From positions 434,001 through 498,000 of the forward strand of contig NZ_CP035544.1 of NCBI RefSeq assembly GCF_004139715.1: a stretch of DNA of 64,000 nt. The letters run 5' to 3'. This DNA is from Muriicola soli. GTDB taxonomy: Bacteria > Bacteroidota > Bacteroidia > Flavobacteriales > Flavobacteriaceae. Shown one piece after another: positions 42,759 to 51,115 of this stretch. The position numbers were made by a program, and so were the translations under genes. Below the pieces are notes generated by a model. The model saw only the letters and a list, made by a program, of their open reading frames with translations. It searched no databases and had not been told where the DNA came from. The stretch's first letter is position 1. Each line of letters opens with the position of its first letter.

Positions 42759-43028
42759 TTATTTTCTGATATTCAGATCTTTGATCAATTCGCGATATTT
42801 TGCAATATCCTTCTTTTTAAGGTAATCGAGCAGGCTTCTTCTTTTTCCTACTAAACGAACCAAAGATCTTTCTGTGTTAAAATCTTTCTGGTTGTTCTTT
42901 AAATGACCGGTTAGGTGATTAATTCTGTGGGTAAATAAGGCGATCTGAGCCTCTGTTGCCCCGGTGTTATTTTCATTCCCACCGTACTTTTTGAAGATGT
43001 CTTTCTTCACTTCTTTGGTTAAATACAT
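42759..43028 (-). CDS. rpsO: 30S ribosomal protein S15
   Basis: Primary 16S rRNA-binding protein of the small subunit platform, 89 residues, complete. It has the GNTGATEAQIALFTHRINHLTGHLK region (here ENNTGATEAQ...) and SLVRLVGKRRSLLDYLKKKD, both standard for S15. A good -7 element lies 55 bases upstream. Confidence 0.96.
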   Translation of the reverse strand: MYLTKEVKKDIFKKYGGNENNTGATEAQIALFTHRINHLTGHLKNNQKDFNTERSLVRLVGKRRSLLDYLKKKDIAKYRELIKDLNIRK

Positions 43029-43082
43029 GCCAATATTTTATTTAATGATTTTTATGTATCTGATTGATTTTCAATCGAGGCG

Positions 43083-43090
43083 CAAAGATA
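43083..43090 (-). promoter_or_regulatory. -7 element of the rpsO promoter
   Basis: TATCTTTG followed by CG on the minus strand, an exact TAnnTTTG. It would leave a leader of about 45-50 bases. The -33 box is not clear. Confidence 0.55.
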
Positions 43091-43139
43091 GTAATTATTT
43101 CCCAATACCGCCTTTGCCAAACTTTTTTTTGTCAGACGT

Positions 43140-43171
43140 TAAACCTTTCTTAAAGAATTTGGTCTTAGAAG
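43140..43171 (+). promoter_or_regulatory. ECF-promoter-like sequence upstream of a lipoprotein gene
   Basis: TAAACCTTTCT followed, 15 bases after AACC, by GGTCTTAGAAG. It resembles the AACG ... CGTCTATAGG element in front of the ECF sigma gene at 5075. It ends about 23 bases before the lipoprotein ATG. Confidence 0.35.
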
Positions 43172-43193
43172 CGTAATCTTTAAAAACTACATT

Positions 43194-44054
43194 ATGAAAA
43201 AGAGTCTCAAAACATTGAACCATGCCGGCCTTGTGATTATGGCAACGGCCTTGTTATTTTCCTGTGACAAGGAGGAATCCACCCCCTTTGTCGAGAATGA
43301 AACATTTGAAGTCGCCGAACTAAAAGTAAGCGATGAATCGGAAATGATTTCAGAAGAAGTCATGAATATTGCCGAAGACGTTTACATGGCTGATGAAGCC
43401 CTTGCAACTTCAAAATTTTCCTATAATTCCGATTTCCTTCCTGATTGTGTTATAATTACTACGGTAATTACTTCGACCAGTAAAGAGCGCACCATCGACT
43501 TTGGGGAAGGTTGTGAATTGCCCAATGGGAACGTACTTAGCGGAATTATCTTCCTGAGCTATAATAAGGATATGGAAATGGCCTCAAACACCTTGAGTCT
43601 TTCCCTTGAGAATTTCACCTTCAACAGCGTTGCTATTGAAGGGTCGGCCTCTATCCTTAGAATGAGGGCTAATGAGAATGGGAATCCTCAGTCTGATGCT
43701 GATGCGAGTTTTTCCGCAACCTGGCCTAATGGAAATACTGCCAGTTTTAGTGGTGAAAGGACCAGAGAGTGGATCGAAGGATATGGTACCGGATTCTGGG
43801 GAGATAATGTTTATCTGATCACGGGGAAGGGAACTTTTACCGGTCCCGCTGGAAATGTCTTCGTCAAAGAGACCGTAACTCCCCTAAGGAGAGAATTGGC
43901 CTGCCGATTCATCGTAAGTGGAATACTGAATATTTCCAGGAATGACGCAACAGCAAGCCTCGATTTTGGTGACGGAAGCTGTGACGCTAAGGGACTGCTT
44001 ACTTATCCCGATGGAACAACGGAAGAGATCTTCCTGAGAAGGTTTTTAAACTAA
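43194..44054 (+). CDS. Lipoprotein of unknown function
   Basis: No family recognised. The 286 residues have a lipoprotein signal (LLFSC, C24), an acidic helical stretch (about 35-70, ELKVSDESEMISEEVMNIAEDVYMADEAL), then a beta-rich domain with SKERTIDFGEGCELPNGNVLSG, GNTASFSGERTREW and a similar C-terminal SLDFGDGSCDAKGLLTYPDGTTEEI. The two DFG(E/D)GxC stretches may mark a duplicated element. Predicted in the envelope. It is alone between divergent rpsO and convergent accD. Confidence 0.75.
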   Translation: MKKSLKTLNHAGLVIMATALLFSCDKEESTPFVENETFEVAELKVSDESEMISEEVMNIAEDVYMADEALATSKFSYNSDFLPDCVIITTVITSTSKERTIDFGEGCELPNGNVLSGIIFLSYNKDMEMASNTLSLSLENFTFNSVAIEGSASILRMRANENGNPQSDADASFSATWPNGNTASFSGERTREWIEGYGTGFWGDNVYLITGKGTFTGPAGNVFVKETVTPLRRELACRFIVSGILNISRNDATASLDFGDGSCDAKGLLTYPDGTTEEIFLRRFLN

Positions 44055-44065
44055 GACCTGTAAAG

Positions 44066-44095
44066 AAAAAGCCCTGTTGAATCAGGGCTTTTTTT
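44066..44095. terminator. Bidirectional terminator between the lipoprotein gene and accD
   Basis: AAAAAGCCCTG and CAGGGCTTTTTTT with a 6-base loop; U runs form in both directions, serving two convergent genes. Confidence 0.85.
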
Positions 44096-44096
44096 A

Positions 44097-44954
44097 TTAT
44101 CTAACCGGGTTGTTTTGTATGAGATCGAGATAAAGGTTGATCTTTTTCTTGAGTTCGCTTCGGTGGACAATAAAATCAAGAAAGCCGTGTTCTTTCACGA
44201 ATTCAGCCGTTTGAAAATCCTTGGGAAGATCTTTTCCGGTTGCTTCTTTCACTACCCTTGGACCGGCAAAACCGATTAAAGCACCCGGTTCTGAAATATT
44301 GATATCCCCTAACATAGCATAGGAGGCCGTAGTTCCTCCGGTAGTAGGATCGGTGCAAAGCGAAACATAAGGAAGTTTAGCTTCTGCCAGTTGCGCGAGT
44401 TTAGCAGAGGTCTTGGCCAACTGCATCAAAGAGAGGGCGGCTTCCATCATCCGGGCTCCCCCTGATTTGGAAATCATTACAAATGGCACCTTTTTCTTAA
44501 TAGCCATGTCGATAGCCCTGGCGATCTTTTCACCTACGACACTTCCCATTGAACCCCCAATAAAACTGAAATCCATACAGGCCACTACCATTTCTTTTCC
44601 AAGAGACTTTCCGATGGCGGTGCGCACGGCATCCTTTAATCCCGTTTTCTTCTCGGCGGCTTTGAGTCGGTCAGCATATTTCTTAGTGTCTTCAAATTTC
44701 AAAGGGTCCTTGGAACTCAGTTTTATATCGAGTTCGGTGAACTCATTGTCATCAAACAAAATTTCGAAGTATTCCTTACTGCCAATCCTGACGTGATAGT
44801 CGTCTTCCGGACTCACGTAAAAATTCTTTGCCAGTTCTTCGTATTCAACGATCTTCCCCGTTGGAGATTTGTACCAAAGTCCTTTTGGTGTGTCTTTCTT
44901 CTGCTCTGTAGCGGTTTGAATTCCTTTTTCCTTGCGTTTAAACCAAGCCGTCAT
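44097..44954 (-). CDS. accD: Acetyl-CoA carboxylase carboxyltransferase beta subunit, zinc ligands replaced
   Basis: Beta subunit of the carboxyltransferase that makes malonyl-CoA with AccA. The 285 residues show the crotonase-like core with [43 protein letters not shown] and GFAGPRVV. The N-terminal ribbon normally carries four cysteines; aligned positions here are S30, G33 (or T32), S48 and D51, so no zinc site remains. I chose the ATG giving [11 protein letters not shown]; another lies two codons upstream. The gene follows fbaA on the same strand after 30 bases. Confidence 0.94.
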   Translation of the reverse strand: MTAWFKRKEKGIQTATEQKKDTPKGLWYKSPTGKIVEYEELAKNFYVSPEDDYHVRIGSKEYFEILFDDNEFTELDIKLSSKDPLKFEDTKKYADRLKAAEKKTGLKDAVRTAIGKSLGKEMVVACMDFSFIGGSMGSVVGEKIARAIDMAIKKKVPFVMISKSGGARMMEAALSLMQLAKTSAKLAQLAEAKLPYVSLCTDPTTGGTTASYAMLGDINISEPGALIGFAGPRVVKEATGKDLPKDFQTAEFVKEHGFLDFIVHRSELKKKINLYLDLIQNNPVR

Positions 44955-44984
44955 AGTCACTTCTTTTTAAGTCCGAGAATTACC

Positions 44985-46052
44985 TTAAAGAGTATTCACA
45001 TTATTGAGGTCTTCGAAAGCCTTTTTTAGGCGATCGACAAATGTTTTTTCACCTTCGCGAAGCCAAACCCGTGGATCGTAGTACTTCTTGTTAGGTTGGT
45101 CGTCACCTTCAGGATTTCCGATCTGTGTTTGTAAAAATGCCTCCTTGCTCTTGAAGTAATCTCTGATTCCTTCCATAAAAGCGTATTGAAGGTCGGTATC
45201 AATATTCATCTTGATCACACCGTATCCTATGGCTTCTCTGATTTCTTCAACTGTTGAGCCCGATCCTCCGTGAAAAACAAAGTCGATATGATTGTGTTCT
45301 ACCTTGTATTTTTCAGTGATGTATTCCTGCGAATTTTTGAGGATTTTTGGGGTAAGCTTTACGTTCCCCGGTTTGTAGACACCATGTACATTTCCAAAGG
45401 CTGCAGCAACAGTAAACCTGTGGCTTACTTTAGATAGCTCTTCGTATGCATAGGCAACTTCCTCGGGTTGTGTATACAATTTAGAATCGTCAACATCGGT
45501 GTTGTCCACCCCGTCTTCTTCTCCTCCTGTAATTCCCAATTCTATTTCCAGGGTCATGTTCATTTTACTCATCCGAGCCAGGTACTCTTTACAAATTGCA
45601 ATGTTCTCCTCGATGGGTTCCTCGGAGAGATCGATCATATGAGAACTGTAGAGTGATTTACCTGTTGCTTCGAAATGGGCTTCACTAGCATCGAGGAGTC
45701 CATCGATCCAGGGGAGTAATTTTTTGGCGCAATGGTCTGTGTGCAAAATAACGGTAGCCCCATAGGCCTCAGCGAGTTCATGTACGTGTTTAGCGCCTGC
45801 AATGGCACCTTTGATGGCCGCTTGCTGCCCATCATTAGACAACCCTTTCCCTGCGTTAAACTGTGATCCTCCGTTAGAAAATTGGATGATTACGGGCGAA
45901 TTGAGAGCTGCTGCTGTTTCCAGAACAGCATTAACAGTGTTTGATCCGGTGACATTCACCGCGGGTAAAGCAAATCCTTTTTCCTTTGCATACGCAAAGA
46001 TTTTCTGAACTTCATCGCCAGTTGCGACACCCGGTCTTATATTGTGGGACAT
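44985..46052 (-). CDS. fbaA: Class II fructose-bisphosphate aldolase
   Basis: Zinc-dependent aldolase of glycolysis and gluconeogenesis, 355 residues. Metal and substrate residues are visible in LHTDHCAKKLLPW, ELGITGGEEDGVDN, AAFGNVHGVYKPGNVKL, FHGGSGST and MNIDTDLQ. It is close to the E. coli FbaA length and type. It has its own -7 element upstream and is likely transcribed with accD, 30 bases downstream. Confidence 0.95.
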   Translation of the reverse strand: MSHNIRPGVATGDEVQKIFAYAKEKGFALPAVNVTGSNTVNAVLETAAALNSPVIIQFSNGGSQFNAGKGLSNDGQQAAIKGAIAGAKHVHELAEAYGATVILHTDHCAKKLLPWIDGLLDASEAHFEATGKSLYSSHMIDLSEEPIEENIAICKEYLARMSKMNMTLEIELGITGGEEDGVDNTDVDDSKLYTQPEEVAYAYEELSKVSHRFTVAAAFGNVHGVYKPGNVKLTPKILKNSQEYITEKYKVEHNHIDFVFHGGSGSTVEEIREAIGYGVIKMNIDTDLQYAFMEGIRDYFKSKEAFLQTQIGNPEGDDQPNKKYYDPRVWLREGEKTFVDRLKKAFEDLNNVNTL

Positions 46053-46088
46053 AGTGTTTAGTTTGATTAATCTGTTAGCCTACTCGGG

Positions 46089-46096
46089 CAAAAGTA
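46089..46096 (-). promoter_or_regulatory. Candidate -7 element for fbaA-accD
   Basis: TACTTTTG on the minus strand, matching TAnnTTTG, 36 bases before the fbaA start and inside the gap after tamL. The -33 region, within the end of tamL, is weak. Confidence 0.5.
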
Positions 46097-46111
46097 ATAA
46101 AATAATTAGGT

Positions 46112-48697
46112 CTAAAAGGGATAATTGATTCCTATTTGGATAACCGCATTGCTAAAGTTATAATCCCTGAACCATCTTTTAGACTGCACTTCTGCGGGAT
46201 TGTAAGTTTTAAATCCGGTATCTACCCGAAACACAAAATAAGTAAAATCATATCGAAGCCCAAAACCCGTTCCCAGGGCAATATCAGCCAGTGAATCAAA
46301 ACCACTAAACGTCTTAGCGGGATCATCTACGTTATCCCAAACATTCCAGATATTGCCTGCATCAGCAAATAAGGCGCCTTTGATGTTGCCTACTATCGGG
46401 AAACGATATTCAAGGTTAAAAGCCAGTTTGAGGTTTGCTTCGTTAAAGTCGTTGATATCGCTAGAACTTCCCGGGCCGAGGGAATAAGGAAACCAGGCCC
46501 TGTTATCATTGGATCCTCCGGCAAAATAACTACGTACAAAGGGGACACTTTCCGAGTTGCCATAAGGCACAGCCACTCCGAAAAAGCTTCGGAATGCCAG
46601 GACGTTAGACCGGTTGAGGTCCCAGTGTTTAATAAAGTCGAATTCGGTTTTTACGTACTGGGAGTAGGAGACGCCAAATACCTGTAAATTGCCATTCTCG
46701 TTTTGGTTAAACGGAAATATATAAGACAATCCGGAGAGGAGATTTCCCGCACTTTCAAGGTTTACCCTAAACTGGTAGAAACTATTGTCATTGATCCCAA
46801 CCTTGTTGTTTTTTGTAAAAGTGTAGTTACTTGAAAATATAAGGTTGTTCTCCGTTAGTCGGTCTCTCCGTTCTTCAATCCTGCTCACATCAATAAAATC
46901 ATCAGTCGCCGTTGCTATGGTACCATTTAGTACTGCATCAATAAAATCTGAGGTACCGCCAGGTATAATAAGATTGGGATCTTCCGGATCATTGCTGAAA
47001 TCAAAAGCACCGGCCAGAGCGGGTTCATCCTCGTAATTGTCGGCTATATTATCCAGTGTTCTGTATGTACTTGTATAGACATTGAAAAACCTGTCCGAAT
47101 TGACATTTCGGACATAAAGGATGTTTAATAATTCCAGTGTATTCCTTTGAAAATTATTGGGCACCCAGCCATAACTCAGAATAGTATTTAAGGTCTGTTT
47201 ATCCAGCCCGATGTTTTTCTGAAAACTGGTACCGGCTGAAATACTGGTCTTGGGAAGCATAAAGGTAGGGATGATACGCTTTGTATTTAATAATGGGAAC
47301 CATATCCTGGGAAAGGAAAGGTTGATGTCAGCTCCAACTTCAGAGAAAAAGTCCTCAGGAAGATTAGTATCACTTAATAGACCAAAAGTCCCCCTGGCCG
47401 AAAGACTCAAAGTTTCGGCACCTCCAAATATGTTACGGGTAATCAGGGAACTGCTAAAGCCTATCCCCAGTCGTTGAATATTGGAATGGGTAATATCCAG
47501 ATTGAGACCCAGGGAATATTTCTTCCTGGCGGTCAGATAAATATTCGAAATCAGTTTGGATTGGGTACTGTCTTCAAGGATCTGAATATTGGGATATTTA
47601 AAAGTGTTGAGGTTGGTAATCTGCCGGTAGGTTCTCAACCTGTCAATATCCCTGTACAAACTGTCCTTTTCAAAGAAAATAGCATCGGTAAGGGCCTTGG
47701 GTTTATACCTCAGTTTGTCCTTGTAGTATATGGTGTAATTCTCAAATTCCGTTGATTGCATGGAATCGGACTCATCACCAAATTCGTAGTCCGCATAAAT
47801 ATTGATCTTATCAAAGGAGAATACTCTGTACTCCGAAGTGGTTATAGCGGTGTCGCTTCTTTTTCGCAGGTTCTCTATTTTGAGTTCCACATTCATTTGT
47901 TGATCGTCCCTTGTTTCGGTAGTATCGCGCAGAATATCATAGGTGATGGAACTCTCCTGAAAATTATATACTCCGGAATTGCGGAATAGTTCGGTAAGTC
48001 TTTGGCGTTCCTGGTTGAAATCACTGAGATCAAATTGCTTTTTCTCTTGGATAAAAGAGTTTTCTCTATTCAGGAGATACAAAGAGTCTATCGCCGGAGA
48101 GGCAATATTTTGGGATAGAGAATCGATAAAATAGGGTTTCCCCAAGGTTACGAGAAAGTCTAAAGCTGCTCTTTGCTTTCTTTTTTCTTCTACAATCTCA
48201 AAGGTTGTTGAATTGTTGAAATAGCCCTTGCTTCCGTAGTAGGAATTAAGTCGCTGGAGTGTTTTCCTCGCCCTCGAAGTGTCAATCACTACGGGAGCTT
48301 CTCCAATTTTCTTTAGCCATTCGCTGTACCCTTTTACCAGAAATGACTCGCCCAGGGCATCTACTTGCTTTTGGGACAAGAAATTTGCTAATTTTTCTTC
48401 ACGTCCGGGTTTTTTGCCGAGCCAGGCCTGAAAGGTAGAATCCGGGTCTTTTTTAGCCAGATTGTAAAGATTGAGACGCAACGGATATCCCAGTACACGG
48501 GTGTTGGGTTCCTGAACGATAAGACTTTTAATATCTTCGTCCAAAACCTTTTCTCCATCGACAAAAATTGTATTTTTTGTCAGTAAAAGTTCGTCTTCTC
48601 CAACCCTCTTCAACGCATTACAGGAGGAAAGCAGCGCGATAAGCAGGAAGATACCTATTTTAGCAGCGATACCTTTAAGAGGAAAGGGGGTATTCAT
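46112..48697 (-). CDS. tamL: BamA/TamA-family outer-membrane lipoprotein (TamL type)
   Basis: Omp85-superfamily protein, 861 residues, with a lipoprotein signal ending LLSSC (C26). POTRA-like domains follow (about 30-420) and a 16-stranded-type barrel at the end, with LNLEYRFPI and GNIKGALFADAGNIWN near the C-terminus and a last strand VIQIGINYPF. The lipidated form is the TamL variant of Bacteroidota, which pairs with TamB for envelope or outer-membrane protein assembly. I chose the ATG giving MNTPFPLKG; a frame 14 codons longer would overlap the divergent gene. tamB is not in the window. Confidence 0.88.
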   Translation of the reverse strand: MNTPFPLKGIAAKIGIFLLIALLSSCNALKRVGEDELLLTKNTIFVDGEKVLDEDIKSLIVQEPNTRVLGYPLRLNLYNLAKKDPDSTFQAWLGKKPGREEKLANFLSQKQVDALGESFLVKGYSEWLKKIGEAPVVIDTSRARKTLQRLNSYYGSKGYFNNSTTFEIVEEKRKQRAALDFLVTLGKPYFIDSLSQNIASPAIDSLYLLNRENSFIQEKKQFDLSDFNQERQRLTELFRNSGVYNFQESSITYDILRDTTETRDDQQMNVELKIENLRKRSDTAITTSEYRVFSFDKINIYADYEFGDESDSMQSTEFENYTIYYKDKLRYKPKALTDAIFFEKDSLYRDIDRLRTYRQITNLNTFKYPNIQILEDSTQSKLISNIYLTARKKYSLGLNLDITHSNIQRLGIGFSSSLITRNIFGGAETLSLSARGTFGLLSDTNLPEDFFSEVGADINLSFPRIWFPLLNTKRIIPTFMLPKTSISAGTSFQKNIGLDKQTLNTILSYGWVPNNFQRNTLELLNILYVRNVNSDRFFNVYTSTYRTLDNIADNYEDEPALAGAFDFSNDPEDPNLIIPGGTSDFIDAVLNGTIATATDDFIDVSRIEERRDRLTENNLIFSSNYTFTKNNKVGINDNSFYQFRVNLESAGNLLSGLSYIFPFNQNENGNLQVFGVSYSQYVKTEFDFIKHWDLNRSNVLAFRSFFGVAVPYGNSESVPFVRSYFAGGSNDNRAWFPYSLGPGSSSDINDFNEANLKLAFNLEYRFPIVGNIKGALFADAGNIWNVWDNVDDPAKTFSGFDSLADIALGTGFGLRYDFTYFVFRVDTGFKTYNPAEVQSKRWFRDYNFSNAVIQIGINYPF

Positions 48698-48703
48698 AAG
48701 TAT

Positions 48704-48711
48704 CAAAAATA
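48704..48711 (-). promoter_or_regulatory. Candidate -7 element for tamL
   Basis: TATTTTTG, matching TAnnTTTG, only 6 bases before the chosen tamL ATG. If used, the mRNA would have almost no leader. Confidence 0.4.
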
Positions 48712-48721
48712 CATTATTTGG

Positions 48722-49450
48722 ATGGTTGGTAAAAGTCAAATAAAATTTATAAAAAGCTTACAACTAAAAAAATACCGGAAGTTGAACGGCCTATTTGTGG
48801 CTGAGGGAGTTAAGTTGGTGAACGAATTATTGCAAGCCGACCTGACACCTGAAGGGGTCTATACTACGGATCCAAAACTACTTATACCTCAGTTCTCCTC
48901 TTTTGAAGTGATAAGCGAGTCTGTCCTCCAGAAAATGAGTGGGTTAAAGACGCCAAACAAAGTCCTGGCAGTTTTTCGGATTCCTGAGTCTAAGCAAGCT
49001 GTTCTGGAGGAATGGACCCTTGCTTTGGACGGCGTAAAAGATCCCGGAAATCTGGGAACGATAATTCGCTTGTGCGATTGGTTTGGGATACCTCAGATCA
49101 TCTGCTCAGAGGATACTGTGGATTGTTATAATCCAAAAGTGTTGCAGGCCACCATGGGCTCCATAGCGAGGGTAAAAATTGTATATACTTCTTTAGCGAC
49201 ATTGCTTAAAGACTCTGAACATAGCGCATGGGGAGCTGATATGCATGGCGAGAATATCTACGATCTCCGGTTTCCTACGAGCGGAATTCTGGTTATGGGC
49301 AATGAAGCTCATGGGATTTCAGACGAGGTAGGTGCATTGTTGGCCAAAAAGGTAAGTATTCCTCAGGTTGGTCCAAGCACCGCAGAAAGCCTAAATGTGG
49401 CAACGGCAACGGCAGTTTTATTAAGCGAATTGAGAAGAAAAGGCAGTTAA
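48722..49450 (+). CDS. TrmH/SpoU-family RNA 2'-O-methyltransferase
   Basis: SPOUT-class SAM methyltransferase, 242 residues. An N-terminal substrate-binding part (MVGKSQIKFIKSLQLKKYRK, EGVKLVNELL) precedes the trefoil knot, with DPGNLGTIIRLCDWFGIPQ, VMGNEAHGIS and IPQVGPSTAESLNVATATAVLLSEL. Target could be rRNA or tRNA; I cannot tell which. It starts 25 bases from the divergent tamL and converges on porT with a 1-base gap. Confidence 0.9.
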   Translation: MVGKSQIKFIKSLQLKKYRKLNGLFVAEGVKLVNELLQADLTPEGVYTTDPKLLIPQFSSFEVISESVLQKMSGLKTPNKVLAVFRIPESKQAVLEEWTLALDGVKDPGNLGTIIRLCDWFGIPQIICSEDTVDCYNPKVLQATMGSIARVKIVYTSLATLLKDSEHSAWGADMHGENIYDLRFPTSGILVMGNEAHGISDEVGALLAKKVSIPQVGPSTAESLNVATATAVLLSELRRKGS

Positions 49451-49451
49451 A

Positions 49452-50153
49452 TTACTCAAAGGTAAAGTTTACAAACACCCCTCTAGTGCGAAGAGCCTCT
49501 ATGTTTCCCGTCCATGGACTCGATGGATCGTTGTCCGGGACAAGTTCATCGGTTATTGCAAAAACGCCACGAATGGAGGGTGAAAACTTAAAATATTCAG
49601 TGTAAAAGTCGATTCCAAATCCCAGCTCGTAATTAAACACTTGTTTTTTCATCCTGAATGTACCGCTGTTGTTGTCATCTAAACTATCCTCATTACTTCC
49701 CAGGTTTAAGGAGCCCGAAAATCCTCCCACCAGAAAGGGTTTCCAGTTTCCAATTCGCCTGGCACTTACCTTTAATAAAAGTGGAAAGTTGATGTAAGTC
49801 GATTTAACCTCTCTGATGGCGTCATTTTCTTCTGAAAAACCAGGAAATCCTAAGGTTCTTGTGCCGTAGTACAGTCCGGGTTCAAAACGCAGATCGAGAT
49901 GTTCGTGAAGTCGCAATTCACCTATGAGTCCAACATTAAACCCTATGGTCTTATTAACCAAAATGTCCTGTAGATCGTTTGCGTATTCAAACTTAAAATC
50001 ATATTGATTAAAACCCAGAAAATAACCCCAATTCAACAGGGCCTTATCCTCGTTTTCCAGATTGAGGATAGGCTTTTCATTGAACTGCGCAAAAGCATCA
50101 GAACCCAGAAGGCATAAGAACAGGGCCAGTAGAAAGGTGAATCTTCTCATAAA
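49452..50153 (-). CDS. porT: Type IX secretion protein PorT
   Basis: Outer-membrane barrel protein needed for type IX secretion. The 233 residues have a signal peptide (about 1-23, ending SDAFA) and an eight-strand-type barrel with repeated aromatic-polar alternation, ending RGVFVNFTFE. The chosen ATG (MRRFTFLLALFLC) lies directly after the ubiE stop. The ubiE-porT order is widely conserved in Flavobacteriia, supporting the assignment. Confidence 0.88.
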   Translation of the reverse strand, partial: FMRRFTFLLALFLCLLGSDAFAQFNEKPILNLENEDKALLNWGYFLGFNQYDFKFEYANDLQDILVNKTIGFNVGLIGELRLHEHLDLRFEPGLYYGTRTLGFPGFSEENDAIREVKSTYINFPLLLKVSARRIGNWKPFLVGGFSGSLNLGSNEDSLDDNNSGTFRMKKQVFNYELGFGIDFYTEYFKFSPSIRGVFAITDELVPDNDPSSPWTGNIEALRTRGVFVNFTFE

Positions 50154-50154
50154 G

Positions 50155-50883
50155 TTACTTAGAGGCAACGTAAATGGAGGCCACTCCAAATGTTTGGGGC
50201 TTGTTCTCCATACCTATAAACCCGATTTTCCCTAAAATATTGTTGAATTCCTGACCGTGGGGAAATACCGAAGCAGAATCGCTGAGATATTGGTACGCGG
50301 AACGGTCTTTGGAGAAAATCTTGCCAATTACAGGTAAAACGTATCTGGAGTAGAATTTGTAGCCCTGTTTAAAGGGTGTTTTTGTAGGGACTGAAGTTTC
50401 TAAAACCACGAGAGTTCCCTTGGGTTTTAACACCCTGTAGATTTCCCCAAGGCCTTTCTCAAGATTTTCAAAATTTCGAACGCCGAAGGCTACAGTTACG
50501 GCATCAAAAGTACCGTCTTTAAATTGCAGATTTTCACTGTCCCCAACAACCATTTCCACCTTGCCTTCTAATTGCTTTCTAAGCACTTTTGTTTTGCCAA
50601 CTTCGAGCATCCCTTTTGAGATATCCAGCCCTACGATTTTGGAGGCACCTGTTTCTACCAAATTTATTGCCAGGTCTCCGGTTCCTGTGGCAATATCGAG
50701 AATATTTTTTGGAGATTTCTTTTTCAGTATCCGAACCACCCTCTTTCGCCATTTAACGTCAATCCCGAAAGATATTACCCGGTTCAGGCCGTCGTATTCA
50801 CCGGAAATTGCATCGAACATGGAAGTTACCTGCTCCTTCTTTCCCTTTGATGAATCCTTGTACGGTGTTACATTCCTCGACAT
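50155..50883 (-). CDS. ubiE: Demethylmenaquinone/ubiquinone C-methyltransferase
   Basis: SAM methyltransferase that makes menaquinone from demethylmenaquinone (MenG activity), 242 residues. It shows MFDAISGEYDGLNRVISFGID, DIATGTGDLAI, GLDISKGMLEVG, VTVAFGVRNFENLEKGL and ETSVP, all UbiE signatures. This fits the menaquinone respiration expected here and the nqr genes later in the window. porT follows immediately, so they are co-transcribed. Confidence 0.94.
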   Translation of the reverse strand: MSRNVTPYKDSSKGKKEQVTSMFDAISGEYDGLNRVISFGIDVKWRKRVVRILKKKSPKNILDIATGTGDLAINLVETGASKIVGLDISKGMLEVGKTKVLRKQLEGKVEMVVGDSENLQFKDGTFDAVTVAFGVRNFENLEKGLGEIYRVLKPKGTLVVLETSVPTKTPFKQGYKFYSRYVLPVIGKIFSKDRSAYQYLSDSASVFPHGQEFNNILGKIGFIGMENKPQTFGVASIYVASK

Positions 50884-50899
50884 TCCTCAAATTTTTCGG

Positions 50900-50907
50900 C
50901 AAAGATA
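50900..50907 (-). promoter_or_regulatory. -7 element of the ubiE-porT promoter
   Basis: TATCTTTG on the minus strand, an exact TAnnTTTG followed by CCG, 17 bases before the ubiE ATG, giving a very short leader. Confidence 0.5.
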
Positions 50908-51002
50908 GTACATCGCAAAGGTTTATCAGGTCGCAAAGGGTAGAAGTATAGGATGTTTTGAGAATCTGGTTCTTAAATGGAGAGGGTTGAAATAAAAATA
51001 TG

Positions 51003-51010
51003 TAATTTTG
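51003..51010 (+). promoter_or_regulatory. Candidate -7 element for trkA
   Basis: TAATTTTG followed by CC, matching TAnnTTTG, 106 bases before trkA. The -33 box is weak. Confidence 0.4.
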
Positions 51011-51115
51011 CCGAGCAAACCATGCAACTCTTCCTTAGGTAAGTGCCGTGGCTTATAGATCAATAAAGAACTTCCTTGACGATCTGTACAATATGATTAA
51101 AGACCTTATTATCTT

